Below, piece after piece: positions 35,566 to 47,059 of a DNA stretch of 64,000 bases. Both the position numbers and the translations under genes were made by a program. This DNA is from Rhinopithecus roxellana (Eukaryota > Chordata > Mammalia > Primates > Cercopithecidae), in the NCBI RefSeq assembly GCF_007565055.1, contig NC_044558.1:125538235-125602234 (forward strand), read 5' to 3'. Positions within the stretch are counted from its first letter, which is position 1, and the number at the start of each line of letters is the position of its first letter. The notes beneath the pieces were generated by a model that saw only the letters and a list, made by a program, of their open reading frames with translations, did no database searches and was not told the DNA's origin.

Positions 35566-36450
35566 GTCAACCAAAAACTAAAAGATATGCAGAGTTTACA
35601 GAAAGTAAAAAGTCCCACTCCACTGAGGCTGAAAGAAAAAATTCCAAAATAAATAATCAAATCTAACAATGAGAATAATGATCAAAAATACTAACACTTG
35701 AAAGTTGCATTCATGCTAGATAAAATGAAAGTAACCAAAGTGTTTTAAAAGATAAAAACAGGAACAAATATGTTCCATCTGTAGAAAGCTAAATAAAAGA
35801 ATTGCATCATTAAAGAATCAACTCCAAAAGTGAAACGAGGGCAATTAAAAATGACATAAAAAGTGAATAGAGTGAATATCTAAAAAATCAACATATTATC
35901 TCTAGAAGAAAAACATTCAATAGAAGAGACATAAACAAAGTGAAAAAATAAATAAAAGACAATGAGGAATTTTCTTGGTGTGCAGTAATGAGAGACAAGT
36001 AACTTTTTAAAATATAAAGGAGCAGCTAAGAGACATAAAGGATAAATTGAGAGTCTTCAACTCTAATAGGAATCCAAGAAGCATGACCAAATGGTAGGAC
36101 ATCATTTAAAGAAACAAAAGCTCAGTGAAATACTTGAGTCTTGAGAGAAAACTTACATTCATCAGAAATTAAAAATAATCAATTATAAATGTAGATGGAG
36201 AAGAAAGTCAGATCGCCAAAAAGAAACGAGAGACAATTAGACTCTCAATATATTTATCAGCAATAAAAAATACTGGGAGACAAAAGTATGATATCCTTAA
36301 TGTGCCAAAGAAAAATAACTTTCCACTGAAATTTCTAATTTTGGCCACACTAACATTCAAGAAGACTGATAAAGATATTTTCAGGTATTAAAAAATGAGA
36401 AAATTGATAGTCCCCAAATTCACACGGAAAGACTAATTAAAATATATGCT

Positions 36451-36756
36451 TGCCCGGGCACTGTGGTTCATGCCTGTAATCTCTGCACTTTGGGAAGCCA
36501 AGGTGGGCAGATCATGAGGTCAGGAAATCGAGATCATCCCGGTTAGCAGTGAAGCCTCATCTCTACTAAAAATACAAAAAATCAGCCGACGTGATGGCAC
36601 GCGTTTATGGTCCCAACTACTCAGGAGACTGAGGCAGGAGAATCGCTAGAATCCGGGAGGCGGAGGTTGCAGTGAGATGAGATCACGCCACTGCACTCTA
36701 GCTTGGGTGACAGAGCAAAACACTGTCTCAAAAAAAAAAAAAAAAAAAGAAAAAAG
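36451..36756 (+). mobile_element. Alu, sense, diverged
   Basis: It runs from 'tgcccgggcactgtggttca' through 'gcaggagaatcgctagaatc' to an A19 tail with 'gaaaaaag'. Many CpG-decay changes make it middle-aged. It is immediately followed by a TA/CA microsatellite seeded at its tail. Confidence 0.92.
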
Positions 36757-36835
36757 TTTATATATACACATATATACACACACACACACACATATATATA
36801 TACACACACACACACACACATATATATATATGCTT
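36757..36835. repeat. Compound (TA)n(CA)n microsatellite
   Basis: Alternating 'tatatacacac' and 'acacacatatata' blocks grow from the 3' tail of the preceding Alu. The short frames across it are artefacts. Confidence 0.95.
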
Positions 36836-37030
36836 ATACAAGAAGAAAACAGCCAAGATAGACAGGAGTAGTCATATGAATATCATGATGTAAAATGGCA
36901 AAAGAATTAGTTATTGATTTATGAAACATTGCATAGCTAATCAGAAACTAAAAAATATAAATGATAAAACTAACATTCCAATTAGTACTACTGGGAAGGG
37001 AATGGTTCAGAGTTAAAAGACTGATGTTCC

Positions 37031-37039
<9 letters not shown>

Positions 37040-37069
<30 letters not shown>

Positions 37070-37353
37070 AGACAGAGTCTTGCTCTGTCGCCCAGGCTGA
37101 AGTGCAGTGGTGCCATCTCGGCTCACTGCAAGCTCCGCCTCTCGGGTTCACACCATTCTCCTGCCTCAGCCTCCCAAGCAGCTGGAACTACAGGCGCCCG
37201 CCACCATGCCTGGCTAATATTTTGTATTTTAGTAGAGACGGGGTTTCACTGTGTTAGCCAACCCAGCATGGTCTCGATCTCCTGACCTCGTGATCTGCTC
37301 GCCTCAGCCTCCCAAAGTGCTGGGATTACAGGCGTGAGCCACCGCGCCCAGCC
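37040..37353 (-). mobile_element. AluY-like, antisense, with target duplication
   Basis: A T-run, then 'gagacagagtcttgctctgt' to 'gagccaccgcgcccagcc'. Flanks 'gatgttccttctctttt' (37023-37039) and 'gatgtttcttgtctttt' (37354-37370) are a 17-bp duplication with two changes. It carries a short insertion ('aaccc' within gccaacccagcatgg) not in the consensus. It has AluY-type words ('gcaagctccgcctc'). Confidence 0.93.
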
Positions 37354-38116
37354 GATGTTTCTTGTCTTTTAAAGATGGGAAAGAATAATGTTGCAAGATT
37401 TTAAATTGTGTTAAAAAACTTTGTTATACATTCCACACTTAAAGCTAAGTATTGTGATAGATAAATACTCTATCACTTCTAAAACAACAGAAGCATGAGA
37501 AAGAGAGTGAGAATACATATTCTGTCCAACCAAATTTATAAAACAAAAGAAAGTGATCAATTTAAAAAATAGAACTGGGAAATAAACACAAAATAAGTAT
37601 GTGTTTGTGTGGATACACACACAAACAAATACAAACAAGTGATATTTATCTATTTAAGTAAGAAAATTAAAATAAAACTTCAGGCCTAATCTGAATCAAG
37701 ATATATGATAAATCTACCTGAACAAGACAATATGGTAAATGTACATCTCACTGAAAAATATTCAGCAAAAAATCCAGAAAAATAATTTTTGAAAGAGTCA
37801 ATGTAAGAGAATATAACACAGATCAATTTAGAAAACTGACATATTAACCTTAAAATGAGGGTAAATTTAATGTAAAATCAGAGAAGTGAATAGACAGCAC
37901 GTAACAATAAAAAGCATAATTCAAACATTGTAGTGGGATCACTGGTGCTCACTAGTAGCTGGTGATCCTGTCTTTCTGGATATTGGGGTTTGTACTCCTC
38001 CCCTCCTTTACAGTGAGTCACTCCTCTGTGATTAATTCTAATCAAGGAAATGTGACACAAACCATGCAAGGTTCTTTAGCCTGGATCTCTGCTTGTTCTC
38101 ACAACTTAAAAAAAAA

Positions 38117-38412
38117 GTCTGGTGCGGTGGCTCATGACTGTAATTCCAGCACTTTAGGAGCCCAAGGCAGGAGGATTACTTGAACCCAGGGGTTCCAGAC
38201 CAGCCTAGGTAACAGTGAGACTCTTGTCTCAACAAAAAATACAAAAATGAGTCAAGTATGGTGACATGCACCTGTTGTCCTAGCCACTCAGAAGGCTGAG
38301 TTGGGAGGATTGCTTTAGCCTGGGAATTCCAGGCTGCAGTGAGCAGTAATCACACCACTGCACTCCAGCCCAGGTGAAGGAGCAAGACCTTGTCTCAAAA
38401 AAAAAAAAAAAG
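38117..38412 (+). mobile_element. AluJ-like, sense
   Basis: It has both arms with AluJ-type words ('ttgcttTagcctgggaattc' type, 'ccagaccagcctaggtaac') and high divergence. The tail is A15. It is the oldest-looking dimeric Alu of the window. Confidence 0.9.
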
Positions 38413-38720
38413 ATAACGTTTACCCAAAATCTTCAAAAGTGCAGACAATAGAAACATTGCATAGCGATAGATGTGGAATGCAGCTAAATAATTTTTGGTG
38501 AAAATTGTAAAATTGCAAATACATCTATTAATAAAATACGACACCCTGAAAAATTATTAAGTAGTCAACTCAAGAAGCTTGGAAAAGAACAAGAGTAAAT
38601 CTAAACTTAAAAATGAAAGGAAAACATTTAAAGCAAACAGTATACATTAATTTAAAAGAGCAGGAGGAAGGTAAAAACATTAACACCTGATTTTAAACCT
38701 TTGCTAAAATAGAGAAAAAA

Positions 38721-39235
38721 AGAGTTATGACACATATAAGTTACATTACAAATAGAAAAGAAAAAAATGTACATGTAGTACATATAGAAAGGGGAAAAAT
38801 TAAGAAAATTATAAGTAGCAGGGGAATTTTAAGTGTTCTCTCCTTTCTTCCTGGACTTGCTTTAGCACTAAATGGCAGAAATAAATATAAGAGTGATAAA
38901 GGGATATTTTATCAGTTCCTTGTGTGAAGTATGTCTAAAAGTATGCAGTATGACTATTATTGCAATCAGTATAGCCCTGATTGTTCAAAGTGTATAAGTT
39001 CATTCTCATATACGAGTGCGTAAAACTGTGATGTTTATATACTTACGTGTAAACATTTCTCTCCTGATTATTCATCTATATATTTGAGAAAATTTTTTTT
39101 ATTTTTTATTTTTCTGTTTCTTTTGAGGATGGGTTTTAATTTTATAACACCTCAAATCAAATCAAATGGTACATACAAACATAAAATAAAACCAAATGGT
39201 CCATACAAATAATTTTTATTGAAAATATTTGTATA
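38721..39235. other. Unclassified AT-rich DNA
   Basis: No gene or named repeat. The 66-codon frame at 38727-38927 is lysine/serine-rich and unremarkable. Confidence 0.4.
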
Positions 39236-39540
39236 GGGCCCGGCGCGGTGGCTCATGCCTGTAATCTCAGCACTTTGGAAGGCTGAGGAGGGGGGATCAC
39301 AAGGTCAAGAGATCGAGACCATCCTGGCCAACATGGTGAAACCCCATCTCTACTAAAAATACAAAAATTAGCCCAGCATGGTGGCATGCACCTGTAGTCC
39401 CAGCTACTCAGGAGGCTGAGACAAGAGAATGCTTGAGCTCAGGAGGCAGAGGTTGCAGTGAGCCAAGATCGCACCACTACACTCCAGCCTGATGACAGAG
39501 AAAGCCTCCGTCTCCAAAAAAAAAAAAGAGAGAGAGAAAA
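39236..39540 (+). mobile_element. Alu, sense
   Basis: It starts 'gggcccggcgcggtggctca', has both arms and ends in A12 plus a (ga)n stretch. 'gaaaatatttgtat' before and 'gaaaaccatttgaat' after are a probable target duplication. Confidence 0.93.
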
Positions 39541-40334
39541 CCATTTGAATACTACCTCCTACGTATCTCACAATATTTAAAGCATGGCCAGATACAAAAC
39601 AGATGTGTTTTCATAAGTGAAAGTTTCATTCTAAGACGTATCACAACACTGAATTAAAGATTGAGGGGACATGTGGAAAATCCCTTTTGTCAAAAATTTT
39701 ATTTTGTTAATGTTAGCATGCTAAGAGAGGATTAGTAAAAGTAGAATCTAAACTTTAAAACATTCATTTTTCAAAGCTAAATTGGCACTAAATTCAAAAC
39801 AGTTTAATATATCATATCTTTCTGCTAACATATGAAAAAATATGCTACTCTGTGGGCAAACTAGCACTATATGAAGCTTTTCCTCTGTAGTGTTCTACAA
39901 GCACTCTAGTAAACAATAAGCTTAAGAAAGTTCCAGCTTCATGCGAGATGAGTACTATGCAAGCCCATAATATGCTATAAACTGAATACGCATCACAGAG
40001 TTTAAGTAGTTTAACAGCTAGGCTAGATATTTAAGGCACAACGTGATGCAAGGACAAGCTTCTAGCTTTAGTTATTTATCTTTAACAAGACTGATAACGA
40101 GATGATTCAGCCAAGCAAAAAACAATGTAGAAAAAAATGGACCAAAAGAAGATCAGGATTTCAAAATATCAGAGATATATACTTATGAAGAAGCCAATAT
40201 GCTCACACTCAAATACATAATGTACAGGAAAAAAGGGTAGCTATCTAAATACGGGAAGAGTAAACCATGATGACAAAGATGCATAGTATCTTTTAATCAA
40301 TATATAAAATGTTACAGTTGTAAATGTCTTGGTT
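39541..40334. other. Unclassified intergenic DNA
   Basis: No gene or recognisable repeat. Confidence 0.45.
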
Positions 40335-40690
40335 ATTTTCAACTCAATTTAACAAACATTAATAAGGCATTATCTGCCAGGCACTGTGAAATGTACTGGA
40401 GGCACATAGATATGGAATTAGACTGAGGGTAGCAGAAAGCTCCAGTCAAGTAAGTGAACAAATACAATCTGAGTGCATGATGATATCACAGCTGAAATAT
40501 GTTCACAGAATTATGCAGAATAAAAACAGATTTACTTTACCTAGGACTCAGGAAGACTTCCTAAATAGATAGTATCTGATCTGTGTTCTGAAGACGGAGG
40601 GAAAAGTTTTTGCAAAGACGCAGGCAGGTTACAAAGCATGGTGAGGTTAGTGGCCTCAGGCAGAGAGGCATTCCACCTAGTGGGTCACAA
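40335..40690 (-). mobile_element. Probable L2 fragment, antisense
   Basis: 'tttaacaaacattaataagg' and 'ctgccaggcactgtgaaatg' fit the complement of the L2 3' end. 'ggcctcaggcagagaggcat' near 40651 fits a more internal L2 block. Diverged. Confidence 0.5.
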
Positions 40691-40699
40691 TTGTTCAAG

Positions 40700-40850
40700 A
40701 CTCTGTATTACTGTTTTGACCATAACCTTGGGTAAGATATCACCTTACCTGAGCTTTGATCATCTTATCTGTTAAGAGAGGACTGCAATGCTTTTAGGAT
40801 AGTTTTAAGGTTTAGAAATCATGCATGTAAAAGCACATCATAAAACAATA
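40700..40850 (+). mobile_element. MIR SINE, sense
   Basis: 'accttgggtaagatatcacc', 'ctgagctttgatcatcttat' and 'catgcatgtaaaagcacatc' follow MIR order. Confidence 0.65.
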
Positions 40851-40939
40851 ATTAACAATACATTAATAATAACTATAATTCATTAAGTGATTAATGTTTT
40901 AAAAACTAAAATTAACACTTTTTAAATTTAATCATATAT

Positions 40940-41025
40940 AATTCCAATTACAACCCTGCGATTCAAATTATTATCATCCCCATTACAGAGGTGCAAACTG
41001 AGTGTGACTGGAGTGTGATTTGCAT
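40940..41025 (-). mobile_element. MIR/MIR3 fragment, antisense
   Basis: 'caaccctgcgattcaaatta' followed by 'ttatcatccccattacagag' and 'gtgcaaactgag' is the complement of the MIR core. Confidence 0.7.
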
Positions 41026-41059
41026 ATGAAACTCCTGAAATTTCTTTGCTCTTAAAAGA

Positions 41060-41832
41060 AAATCCCCACCCATCATCCAGCCTGCAAAGCCCTCTATGAA
41101 CTGCTCTGCCTATCTTCCCAGCCCTTCTCATTTTTGACACTTGAGCCTTACCTGTGAGTGGCCTTTACACATGAGCTTCTCAGTGTACCAAGCTCTTTTA
41201 TGTCAGATCATCTCACCTACTGTTTCCTCTGCCTGGAATGGTTGCCTCCTCCTCTTCACTTAGCTAGTCACTTTTACTCTTAATTCCAATTTCATACACA
41301 CTTCCTTCTCCTTGAAGACCAAAACAGATTTATCTATTAAAATAATCTGGGATAAGGTTGGGCACGGTGGTTCAAGCCTGTAATCCCAGCACTTTGGGAG
41401 GCTGAGGCGGGTAGATCACCTGGGGTCAGGAGTTCGAGACCAGCCTGACCAATATGGAGAAACCTGGTCTCTACTAAAAATACAAAAATTAGCTGAGTGT
41501 GGTGGCACACGCCTGTAATCCCAGCTACTTGGGAGACTAAGGCAGGAGAATCATTTGAATCTAGGAGACAGAGGTTGCAGTGAGCCGGGGTCGTGCCACT
41601 GCACTCCAGCCTGGGCAACAAGAGCAAGACTCCATCTCAAAAAAAGAAAGGAAAACAATTTGGGTAATTAATTGTTAAACATTAGCATGATCAGAATCAC
41701 CTCTGCCATAATTCGATTAGGGGAGGAAAATGTTAATCCTATTTTTCACTGTATCTGCAGTATCTAGCACTGTCCTTTGTTCGTAGTAGAAGCTCAACAA
41801 ATATTTGTTAAATAAATGAATAAATGTTTGGA
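41060..41832 (+). mobile_element. L2 LINE 3' end, sense, split by an Alu
   Basis: Part 1 (to about 41340): 'tgtttcctctgcctggaatg' and 'acacttccttctccttgaag'. Part 2 (41656-41832): 'cagtatctagcactgtcctt', 'aagctcaacaaatatttgtt' and 'aaataaatgaataaatg', the usual L2 terminus. The two parts are collinear with L2 and interrupted only by the Alu. Confidence 0.8.
41356..41652 (+). mobile_element. Alu (AluS-like), sense
   Basis: It starts 'ggttgggcacggtggttcaa' and ends 'ctccatctcaaaaaaagaaagg'. Flanks 'aaaataatctgggataa' and 'aaaacaatttgggtaat' are a probable target duplication with changes. Inserted in L2. Confidence 0.93.
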
Positions 41833-42754
41833 AAGAGCACAGCCATGTCTAACTCCAAAAGTTGCATTCTTAAACCACAAATAATTGATTGCCTGATGCT
41901 AGTACTTGGAAGTCATTATTACTGCAACGTTTAAAGTTTGCTTATTGGAAATTTAAAATACTTTCTAGAATATCTGATAGATGAAGTTTTTATTGGCAAA
42001 AGCAGACAAGAGAAGGAAAAAATGAAGAGAAATGAGTGAGATAGAAAAGTCACCTTCATTTAAATCTGATGACAGCAGAAATCGTCATTTAAAACAGTGC
42101 TACCTAGCGGCAGTTGAGACTTTCAGAAATAGAGATGAGGAAAAATATGGTTCAGCAACAAATAAGCAAAAGTTAGAAACATTGGCATGTAGAAGCAGGG
42201 TAAGAGGTCTCTAAGAAAATCAGGGTTCCACAATAAAGACAAATCAATAACAAGAGATACCTGTGATATTTGGTATGTGGAGTGGGGGAAAAAGAAGATG
42301 AAGAGGTGGCAGAAATAAGCGACTCAGAGTTTCTTGAAGGAGAGGATATATTATTAGACAATGAAACTACATCAGGATCCTTTTCAATAAATTAAGTTAC
42401 AGAGCCTTCTCTGTGCCCATTTATCTCTCTGTAACTAAAGCTATAAATATACAAAAAGTTTATGATATTATATCTTAGCCGTTCAGAAAATGCACATGGA
42501 TGTATGTGTGTACGTGTGTGTGTATATCTGAATTTTTGAAGCAGATGTTAAATTATACTATTATATGTTGAATAGGTCAAGAAGCCTGAGGCACATATTA
42601 TATGTTTTAAAAAATTGATATTTAAAATTAAAATAAAAACACTCACGCTCAGAAATTTCAATTGGTATTCAAAAGCCCTTGTCATGTATGTGTAAAACTC
42701 AGCTCAGCCTACTGTTGAGAGAGGTTATTGTTAACGTACGTATCCACTTGAGTG
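41833..42754. other. Unclassified intergenic DNA
   Basis: No gene or named repeat. It includes a short TG-rich patch at 42504-42525. Confidence 0.45.
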
Positions 42755-43165
42755 AGACATGGGCTGCCAAGATAATCAGTTAAATGTTCTTGTTGGTGTG
42801 TTTGTAATGGTGTTTCTGGATGAGATTAACTTTTGAATAAGTAGACTGGGTAAAGTAAATTACCCTCCCCAGTGTGGGTGGATCTCATTCAATCCACTGG
42901 AAGCCTAAATAGAACAAAAGCCATGGTAAGAGGGAATTCCCTCTCTGCCTGATTGGTTTTCATGTCTTCTACACTTGGACTGAAATTATACCATCAGCTC
43001 TCCTGGGTCTCCAGCTTGCAGACAGCAGATTGTGCAACTTTTCTGCCTTCATGACTGTGTGAGACAAATCCCTAAAATAAATAATATAAATCTCTTTGTC
43101 TAGCTAGCTAGCTGGCTAATCCTATTAGCTCTGTTTCTCTGGAGGACCCTGGCAAATAGAGGAGC
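42755..43165 (+). mobile_element. Ancient LTR-like interspersed repeat, subfamily uncertain
   Basis: A collinear set of words familiar from a common mammalian repeat: 'gggctgccaagataatcagt', 'tttctggatgagattaactt', 'cagtgtgggtggatctcatt', 'gctctcctgggtctccagct' and 'ctgtttctctggaggaccct'. It has an LTR-like layout and a TA/CTAG-rich patch at 43100-43117. I recognise the repeat but cannot name its subfamily with confidence; MLT/MER-type MaLR is likely. Confidence 0.6.
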
Positions 43166-43649
43166 CTCATACTTAATAGCTGTGACTTTCCTGAATTCCA
43201 GGTAATCTAGAGAGGGCAAAACCACTCTGTCTTAAGGATATCTAGAGATTCTTGAACTTCCAATGCCTACCAACTCCTTGGACCAAATGAATAAACTTAT
43301 ACTCAGGGTAATGCAAAATACACTCATCCCACTTCTGAAGTCCTCTCCAGTTCGGTCTCCAGATCCTTTTTTCCATTACAGCCAGCATCCTCTAATAAGT
43401 TGTGTTATTTTATCAGAGATAGTAGAAAAGCATTGTTTTGATTCTCCCCTCATTATCTATAGAGGCTTTGTCCAGTAGTCTTTCAAATGTTACAAAATTT
43501 TTAATGTAATAATTTATAGATTAAGCATTTGCAAATATTTTAGTTATTAAAGTACTCTCCTGCAAGACAAGGAAAGAGAAAGATAAGCCAGCCTAGCTAA
43601 CCGTAGACATCTACCCGTCATTCTGGTGAGAAAATTCATCTTACATTCA
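43166..43649. other. Unclassified intergenic DNA
   Basis: No gene or named repeat. The 71-codon frame at 43263-43478 shows no family resemblance. Confidence 0.4.
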
Positions 43650-43763
43650 AATCCAAATCCAAAGGTCTTTTATGTAATCCTGGATTTCATATACTGATAC
43701 TTCATTATAGATTTTTGTTCCTATGTTTTTGAGGAATATTGGTCTGTAGTATTCTTTTCTCAT

Positions 43764-44499
43764 AACGAAACTACCTTTTCAAAAATTATAACTGAGGGAA
43801 TTATAACAGTGAAAGAGATCAGACCTAACTGACTCCATCTTTCTTTTAACCTTTAAACTGTCCTTGTTCTTTCCTAGCCATAGGCCAAATTAACCTAGGG
43901 AAGGAATTTAGTTTATAGTTTGACTCTGAAATAAAATTGATAATAGCACTTTCCCGAAAAGACTCCCTTCTTGCATTGGGACCAGTCTGCTTTCTTAAGA
44001 CTAACAAATTAGCTATAAGATTAGAATTTATGGTTTAGTGCTCATGCAGCCTCTGGCTGCAAGAGTCTGAACTTCCCCAAATTGCTCCTAGGGATAACAT
44101 CACTATTGTAAAACCTAAGATCAGTGCTTGAGATATTTTGCAGACCCTGCACTCAATTGATCAGCTGACACCACTCAGACCAGTAATCTGACTCAGCTGG
44201 TTCTATGATCCCACCCAGGAAGAGAAGATAGCAAGAAAACCTCACTTCAAGCCCACTATGATTCTGTCTCCAATCTGACCAATCAGAACTTCCCACTTCC
44301 CAAATCTCTATCCACCAAATTATCTTTAAAAATTCCAACCCCCAAATGTTCTAGGAGACTGATTTGTGTAGTAATAAAACTCCGGTCTCCTGCACAACTG
44401 GCTCTATGTGAATTACTCCTTCTCTATTGCAATTCCCTGTCTTGATACACTGGCTCTGTCTAGGCAGTGGACAAAGTGAACCCATTGGGTGGTTACAAC
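43764..44499 (+). mobile_element. Solo class I (ERV1-type) LTR
   Basis: About 735 bp with LTR architecture: a CCAAT box ('ctgaccaatcagaacttcc' near 44276), a weak TATA-like 'ctttaaaaattcc', a polyadenylation signal 'gtaataaaactccggtctcc' near 44372, and a U5-like end 'aacccattgggtggttaca'. It interrupts an L1, which resumes directly after it. No PBS or internal sequence follows, so it is a solo LTR. Exact limits and family are uncertain. Confidence 0.75.
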
Positions 44500-44923
44500 A
44501 ATGTTTTTATCTAGCTTTGGTAATTAGGTAAGCCTGGCATTATACAATGAGTTAGAAAGATTCTAATTATCTTCAGTTTATTTAACTGTTTTAAAGGATT
44601 CATCAGTGAGACTATCCATGAATGGAGTTTCCTTTGTTCAGTTTTAAACTGAAATTCAATTTCTTTAATCAGTGTAACACTATTCATTGTACGTTTCTTC
44701 TTAGTGAGTTTTTTTAACAGTTTGTGTCTTTTCAAGGAATTGATCTAGTTTAAGCTTTTGAAATTATTGGTATAAAGTTGTTTATAATATTTTCTTATCA
44801 ATTTGAATTACTGTAATGATTCTTTGTCTTCATTCCTAATAATGGTAATATAAAATCTCTGTATCTCTATTTCTGTCAATCTGGCTACAGATTTACCAAT
44901 TTTATTAATATTTTTAAAGATGT

Positions 44924-45223
44924 GGCCAGGCGCAGTGGTCACGCCTGTAATCCCAGCACTTTGGGAAACTGAGGCAGGTGGACCACCTGAGGTCAGGAGT
45001 TCGAGACCAGCCTGGCCAACATGATGAAACCCCATCTCTACTAAAAATATAAAAATTAGGCAGGTATGGTGACACACACCTGCAATCCCAGCTATTCGAG
45101 AGGCTAAGGCAGGAGTATCACTTGAACCTAGGAGATGGAGCTTGCAGTGAGCCGAGATCATGCCACTGCACTCCAGCCTGGGTGACAGAGTGAGACTCCA
45201 TCTCAAAATTAAAAAAAAAAAAA
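44924..45223 (+). mobile_element. Alu (AluS-like), sense
   Basis: It starts 'ggccaggcgcagtggtcacg' (one base missing in the box) and ends with an A-rich tail. Both arms are present. Inserted into the antisense L1. Confidence 0.93.
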
Positions 45224-45954
45224 GATTTTCTTACTTCTGCTTACTTCAACTTTCACTTGCTTTGCTTATTCCAATATCTTAAGATAAAAGCTAGATAATT
45301 GATTTGAGTCCTTTCTTCTTTTCTTCTAGAAGTATTCTTTGCTATAAATTTTCCTCAAGTCACTGCTTTAACAGAATACTACACATTTGTATATTGTATT
45401 TTCACTCGCTTCAGTTAAAAAATGTGTGATTTCCGTTGTGACATTCTAACAAAGGACAAAGTTTGTTGATTATTTCCTAAATATAGACAGTTTTCACGAT
45501 GTTTTTGTTACCGATTTCCAGTTTAATTTTATCATCATTTGAGCTTATACTTTGTATAATTTTCATTATTTTCAAATTACTAAGGATTTTTGTAGCTCAT
45601 TAAATGGTTTAGTTGGAAGTTGCATGTGTATCTGAAAGGAAGGTATATTCTGCTCCTGCTGGGTGGGGTGTCATTTAAATATCAGCTATGCCACCAGTCA
45701 GTCCCGTGAACCAGATCTGTTCTCACTTCAAAGCTACAAGAGAATAAAGGCAAACAAAAGAAAATTCACTTCTACTTGGGTTACTGCTGAAGACGTTAAT
45801 ACTTTTCCATTTTCGGTCAACTCTTATTTCCCTTCAGAGTTCTTAGGCAGTTATTTTTCTTTTGCTGGCATTGCAACATTCTTTTAAACTGTAAAAAAAT
45901 TTAATGAAAGAAAACTAATGGCATTTTAACAATATTTTGTGAATACTAGTTACA

Positions 45955-46130
45955 AATCAAGCCCTAATGCAGATTACCTCATTTACTCCACATAAAAAAA
46001 TGTGCCATTATTCACTATTAATTATTTATCCCCATTTTGCAGATAATAATGTGGGTTTTAAACAATTAATTAACTTGACCAAACTCCTTCAGTTAAAATT
46101 AAAAAGAATTCAGGATTGAGCATAGGTTGC
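45955..46130 (-). mobile_element. MIR SINE, antisense
   Basis: 'gcagattacctcatttactc', 'ttatttatccccattttgca' and 'cttgaccaaactccttcagt' are MIR complement blocks in order. Confidence 0.65.
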
Positions 46131-46159
46131 TGCCCAATAATGTCTATCTATATTCTTAT

Positions 46160-46598
46160 TGTTAAAGCAAACTGAAATCTGGCCTGAGAAATCCTCTGTA
46201 TTTCCATGCATGAGTCCCTATAAACAAGCCATAACACATCTTAGTAGATAGGCAGACTGAAACCCTAATGAAGGAGTATGCTTTGGTAATAACAACTTAG
46301 TATCAGCCAACCCTAGCAGACATACTTCAACCATTCACAGGTAGCCGACTGTTTAAGTCATTTTCAAATAAGGCAAATGCCAAGCTGTAACCAATCCAGC
46401 AGTTTGTTTACCTCATGCCTGTTTTCTATACATTATTATCCTTTATCTGTCCATAAATTGGCTTCAACTATGCAATATCCATGGAGTCTCTCTCAATCTG
46501 CTGTGATTCTGGGGACTGCCCAATTCACAAATTATTTTCTTTTTCTGGTTCAGTTAAACTCTGTTACATTTGATTTGTCTAAACTTTTTCTTCAAACA
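46160..46598 (+). repeat. 5' LTR of the class I ERV
   Basis: It begins 'tgttaaagcaaactgaaatc' and ends about 'tttcttcaaaca', just before the PBS. It shares with the 3' LTR 'tagtagataggca', 'caaataaggcaaatgc', 'ggagtctctct' and 'ctgtgattctgggg'/'ctttgattctgggg'. 'ttcagttaaactctgttac' is a diverged polyadenylation region. Confidence 0.85.
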
Positions 46599-46602
46599 GA
46601 TG

Positions 46603-46620
46603 TGGTGTCACAAGCGGGAT
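46603..46620 (+). promoter_or_regulatory. ERV primer-binding site, tRNA-Leu-like
   Basis: 'tggtgtcacaagcgggat' lies 4 nt after the LTR end. The 3' end of tRNA-Leu would pair with TGGTGTCAGGAGTGGGAT, so 15 of 18 positions agree; the assignment is inferred. In an active provirus this primes minus-strand DNA synthesis. Confidence 0.6.
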
Positions 46621-47059
46621 CCGAGGCAAAATTCCAGCAACCTCCAGGAATGCCAGGTGACCAGAAGAGGTGCCCACAGCACTAGTTATGTTCACTGCTC
46701 CTTTGATTGCAACTGGAGGTCATAGATGACATTTCTCTAGGATTCTGACCTTCATTTATTTGTGATCTGAGCTCTGAATTTATTTGAACAATGTTCAGAC
46801 TGAACTGGGTACAGAATCAAATTACATTTGATAATTAACTGGATGGGATTTAGTTTGAAGCCTTAGGTAAGTACTCTTATTTTTGATACTGAGTTTGTCT
46901 CAATCCAATGAGTCTGGGACTCCAACTTCTGGGACTTCAGCTAATTTTATATACAAAAATTATGGGCCCAGAATGTGTGCATCATTAGGAAAATGGGTTA
47001 ACCTTATTAGACAAAACTTAGAATCAAGATAGCCACAATGGAGGACTTTTAATTTGGAT

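Larger units (their letters stand above)
35566..38720 (+). mobile_element. Old L1M or HAL1-related LINE, sense, broken by three Alus
   Basis: Strongest match at 36190-36400: 'tcgccaaaaagaaacgagag', 'acaattagactctcaatata' and 'actgataaagatattttcag' match the C-terminal part of ORF1 of L1M/HAL1. Further upstream 'ggagcagctaagagacataa' is an earlier ORF1 block. Beyond two Alus and a third at 38.1 kb, 'gtcaactcaagaagcttgga' at 38563 matches L1 ORF2. The host sequence therefore reads ORF1 to ORF2 in sense over about 3 kb, at high divergence. Whether it is one L1M or HAL1 plus L1M needs alignment. Confidence 0.6.
43650..45690 (-). mobile_element. Old L1 ORF2 remnant, antisense, split by an LTR and an Alu
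   Basis: 43650-43763 ('tttgaggaatattggtctgt') and 44500 onward ('atctagctttggtaattagg', 'atacaatgagttagaaagat') are adjacent parts of the L1 RT-coding region in antisense. The 'ggaaggtatattctgctcct' end at about 45640-45670 is further 5' in ORF2. A solo class I LTR lies between the first two parts and an Alu at 44.9 kb divides the second. No open frame remains. Confidence 0.75.
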
